Of a stretch of DNA of 6,993 nucleotides, positions 5,421 through 6,993 are shown piece after piece (within the stretch, counting starts at the first letter, position 1; every line of letters begins with the position of its first letter). The stretch is from SAR202 cluster bacterium (lineage in GTDB: Bacteria; Chloroflexota; Dehalococcoidia; Lucifugimonadales; UBA3495). The notes beneath the pieces were generated by a model. It saw only the letters and a list, made by a program, of their open reading frames with translations. It had not been told where the DNA came from and did not search any database. The position numbers and the translations under genes were made by a program. The stretch is taken from positions 1 through 6,993 of the forward strand of contig VFHF01000217.1 in assembly GCA_009392095.1 (NCBI GenBank), given 5' to 3'.

Positions 5421-6881
5421 ATGCTGGGGAAAGACCGGACACTGCCCGTCCCTTTTGTTCTGGCCATCATCGGTCTTGGGGCTTTCATCACTGCCCTGGA
5501 CCAGACCGTGGTCGTAACTGCATTGCCCAGCGTGATGTTGGACTTGAAGGTCCCCATCGCCGAACTGGACCGGGTTTCTTGGATCATCACAGCCTACCTG
5601 CTTGGGTATACCGTGGCCATGCCCTTGATCGGCCGCCTGGGTGATGTTTACGGTTATCCACGGGTCTATCAGGCATCCTTAGTGGTATTTTGCGTCGGGA
5701 CCAGCTTGGTTGCTCTCTCATCGACCCTAGATTGGATGGTTGGCGCCAGGGTGATTCAAGCGGTCGGCGGCGGCGCAACGGTCCCCATCGGGATGGCTTT
5801 GGCGACCACTCTGGTCCCAAAAGGGCAGCGAGGCCTGGCCTTGGGCGTGGTTGGCGCATCAGCCGAGGCCGGCGCCATGTTGGGTCCGGCCTACGGCGGA
5901 GCGATTGTTGAGCTCCTGGGTTGGCGTTGGATATTCTGGCTTAACATCCCTCAGAGCGCGGTTATCTTCGCAGCGCTGCTCTGGCTGCCAAACCGGCGGG
6001 ATGTGGGGGCTAAAGTAGACTACATGGGCGGGGTCATCCTCGTTGGCGCCCTACTTGTCCTCTCGCTGGCACTATCACGCAGCGGCCTGTTCACCTTCGA
6101 TTCGCCATATCCGTTCCTTTTGGCCGCCGGGGGAGTCGGTCTGGTTGCCGTTCTAGTCTTGGTGGAAGCGAGGACGTTCCAGCCGCTGCTTGCTCCGGCC
6201 CTCTTCCGGTCATGGGCGTTCTTAACATCCAACCTCACGCAGGTGTTGGTGGGGGTAGTGCTAATCATCGCCATGGTGACGGTGCCGCTGATGGCTAATA
6301 CAGTGATGGGCAAATCACCGTTCACCGGAGCGCTTTGGCTGCTTCGATTAACAGGAATTATCCCCCTTGGCGCGGTGGCCGGCGGCCTGTTGGTGAACCG
6401 GTTGGGCCCCAGCCCATTGACGGTCACGGGTTTGGGATTGATGGCCATCGGCATGTTTTTAGCCAGCAGCTGGGAACTGGGCGTCGCCGATCCCGAGTTG
6501 ACCGTTCATCTGCTGATCTCCGGCTTCGGATTTGGCTTAGTGATTGCCCCCATCACTGTGCATGCCTTGGATTCGGCAGGTGAGGACTACCGGGGCACGG
6601 CTGCGTCCTTGGTCGTGGTCTCCCGGATGATAGGGATGACGTTGGGGTTGGCCGCGCTTTCCGCCTGGGGGGTCCAGCATTTTCAAGTGCTTACCGCCGG
6701 GCTGGAATTCCCGCTACCGTTTCCCGGAGAGGCCGCCGGCGTATTTGAGATCCGCGCCGCCGAGTACTCGGCCAATGTCAACGAGGCGGGGTTGGAGTTG
6801 TTCCAGCGGTTTTTCTTAACCGCTTCGATAATATCGCTGGCCGCTATCGCGCCTGCGCTGGGAATGCGAAGGGGCCGCTAG
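5421..6881 (+). CDS. MFS transporter, DHA2-like, P55 (Rv1410c) type
   Basis: A 486-residue inner-membrane protein with about 14 hydrophobic segments (roughly 11-33 to 461-481), the normal size for 14-helix DHA2 MFS proteins. It has the helix-1 motif LDQTVVV (Asp27), motif A GRLGDVYG (71-78, Asp75), motif C GAMLGPAYGG (151-160) and WRWIFWLNIP (168-177). Several stretches resemble mycobacterial P55: VPIAELDRVSWIITAYLLGY (44-63), IIPLGAVAGG (313-322) and VVVSRMIGMTLGLAALSAWG (398-417). Glu149 and Arg402 occupy the places of a conserved acidic/basic pair in P55. The loop before the last helix (about 419-460) is long and would be outside the membrane. P55 exports triacylglycerides together with LprG; a lipid-exporting role here is inferred, and drug efflux is the alternative. 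ATG has an AAGGG only 2 nt upstream, an unusually tight spacing, but no other start fits. Confidence 0.9.
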   Translation: MLGKDRTLPVPFVLAIIGLGAFITALDQTVVVTALPSVMLDLKVPIAELDRVSWIITAYLLGYTVAMPLIGRLGDVYGYPRVYQASLVVFCVGTSLVALSSTLDWMVGARVIQAVGGGATVPIGMALATTLVPKGQRGLALGVVGASAEAGAMLGPAYGGAIVELLGWRWIFWLNIPQSAVIFAALLWLPNRRDVGAKVDYMGGVILVGALLVLSLALSRSGLFTFDSPYPFLLAAGGVGLVAVLVLVEARTFQPLLAPALFRSWAFLTSNLTQVLVGVVLIIAMVTVPLMANTVMGKSPFTGALWLLRLTGIIPLGAVAGGLLVNRLGPSPLTVTGLGLMAIGMFLASSWELGVADPELTVHLLISGFGFGLVIAPITVHALDSAGEDYRGTAASLVVVSRMIGMTLGLAALSAWGVQHFQVLTAGLEFPLPFPGEAAGVFEIRAAEYSANVNEAGLELFQRFFLTASIISLAAIAPALGMRRGR

Positions 6882-6993
6882 ACCTAGCCGAGTCAGCGCG
6901 GTTAAGCCAACAGCCAATTTGACTGGCAAACCCAGATGCGATAGGGTTGGGACTGGAAATTTTTTAAGGGCTGCGCCAGATAGACCAGACGCT
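6882..6993. other. Downstream tail without a recognised gene
   Basis: These 112 bases follow the transporter stop. No ORF of useful length, tRNA or strong terminator is visible. A run of six T (6960-6965) is preceded only by a weak 5-bp stem (6929-6933 with 6944-6948) lying 11 bases away, so it is not called a terminator. The word gactgg occurs at 6921 and 6951, probably by chance. Confidence 0.5.

Noticed and set aside
6020..6454. Minus-strand open frame of 144 codons opposite the transporter
   Set aside because: Its Pro/Thr/Arg-rich translation is typical of the antisense of a membrane-protein gene, and the plus-strand MFS reading has clear motifs throughout.
6929..6965. Rho-independent terminator after the transporter gene
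   Set aside because: The only stem is 5 bp with a 10-base loop, and the T-run is 11 bases away rather than directly after it.
1..6993. Mobile element, defence island or CRISPR array
   Set aside because: There is no transposase, integrase, phage gene, regularly spaced repeat or nuclease/toxin gene; all large ORFs have housekeeping or transport assignments.

Overview
The window is an ordinary bacterial chromosome segment. The coding regions are moderately GC-rich and densely packed, and GTG or TTG starts are common. The gene content and the style of the proteins best fit a Chloroflexota bacterium (Dehalococcoidia or SAR202-like): an LppX/LprG lipoprotein beside a P55-type transporter without other actinobacterial signatures, TolB-like propellers, and an obg-nadD pair. 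This taxonomic call is an inference from protein resemblance and no marker gene proves it. No rRNA, tRNA, CRISPR array, transposase or integrase was seen.

Layout. (1) At 1-535 on the plus strand lies the 3' part of a folate-binding YgfZ/GcvT-like protein gene that enters from the left edge. (2) At 532-3015 on the minus strand is a compact housekeeping operon transcribed obg -> nadD -> pyrE. nadD starts 13 nt after the obg stop, and pyrE starts at a TTG that overlaps the nadD stop and has a strong Shine-Dalgarno sequence. The pyrE stop overlaps the ygfZ stop tail to tail. (3) At 3016-3384 is a divergent, non-coding spacer whose obg-proximal part is very AT-rich. It holds a TATAAT box readable on both strands and two inverted repeats. 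(4) At 3385-6881 on the plus strand is a three-gene operon: a seven-bladed TolB/PD40-like propeller protein, an LprG/LppX-family lipoprotein, and a 14-helix MFS transporter that closely resembles mycobacterial P55 (Rv1410c). (5) At 6882-6993 is a short tail with no recognised gene.

The most interesting part is the plus-strand operon. In mycobacteria the LprG lipoprotein and the P55 MFS pump form a two-gene operon that moves triacylated lipids out of the inner membrane. Here the same pair appears in what looks like a non-mycobacterial background, led by an overlapping propeller gene. The propeller gene itself starts abruptly: a lipobox-like Cys lies 3-5 residues from the only usable start codons and no signal peptide is encoded upstream, so its 5' end may be lost, mis-assembled or rearranged. 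In the housekeeping operon, Obg has two unusual residues in its GTPase motifs (Ala for Gly in G1 and Glu for Asp in G3).
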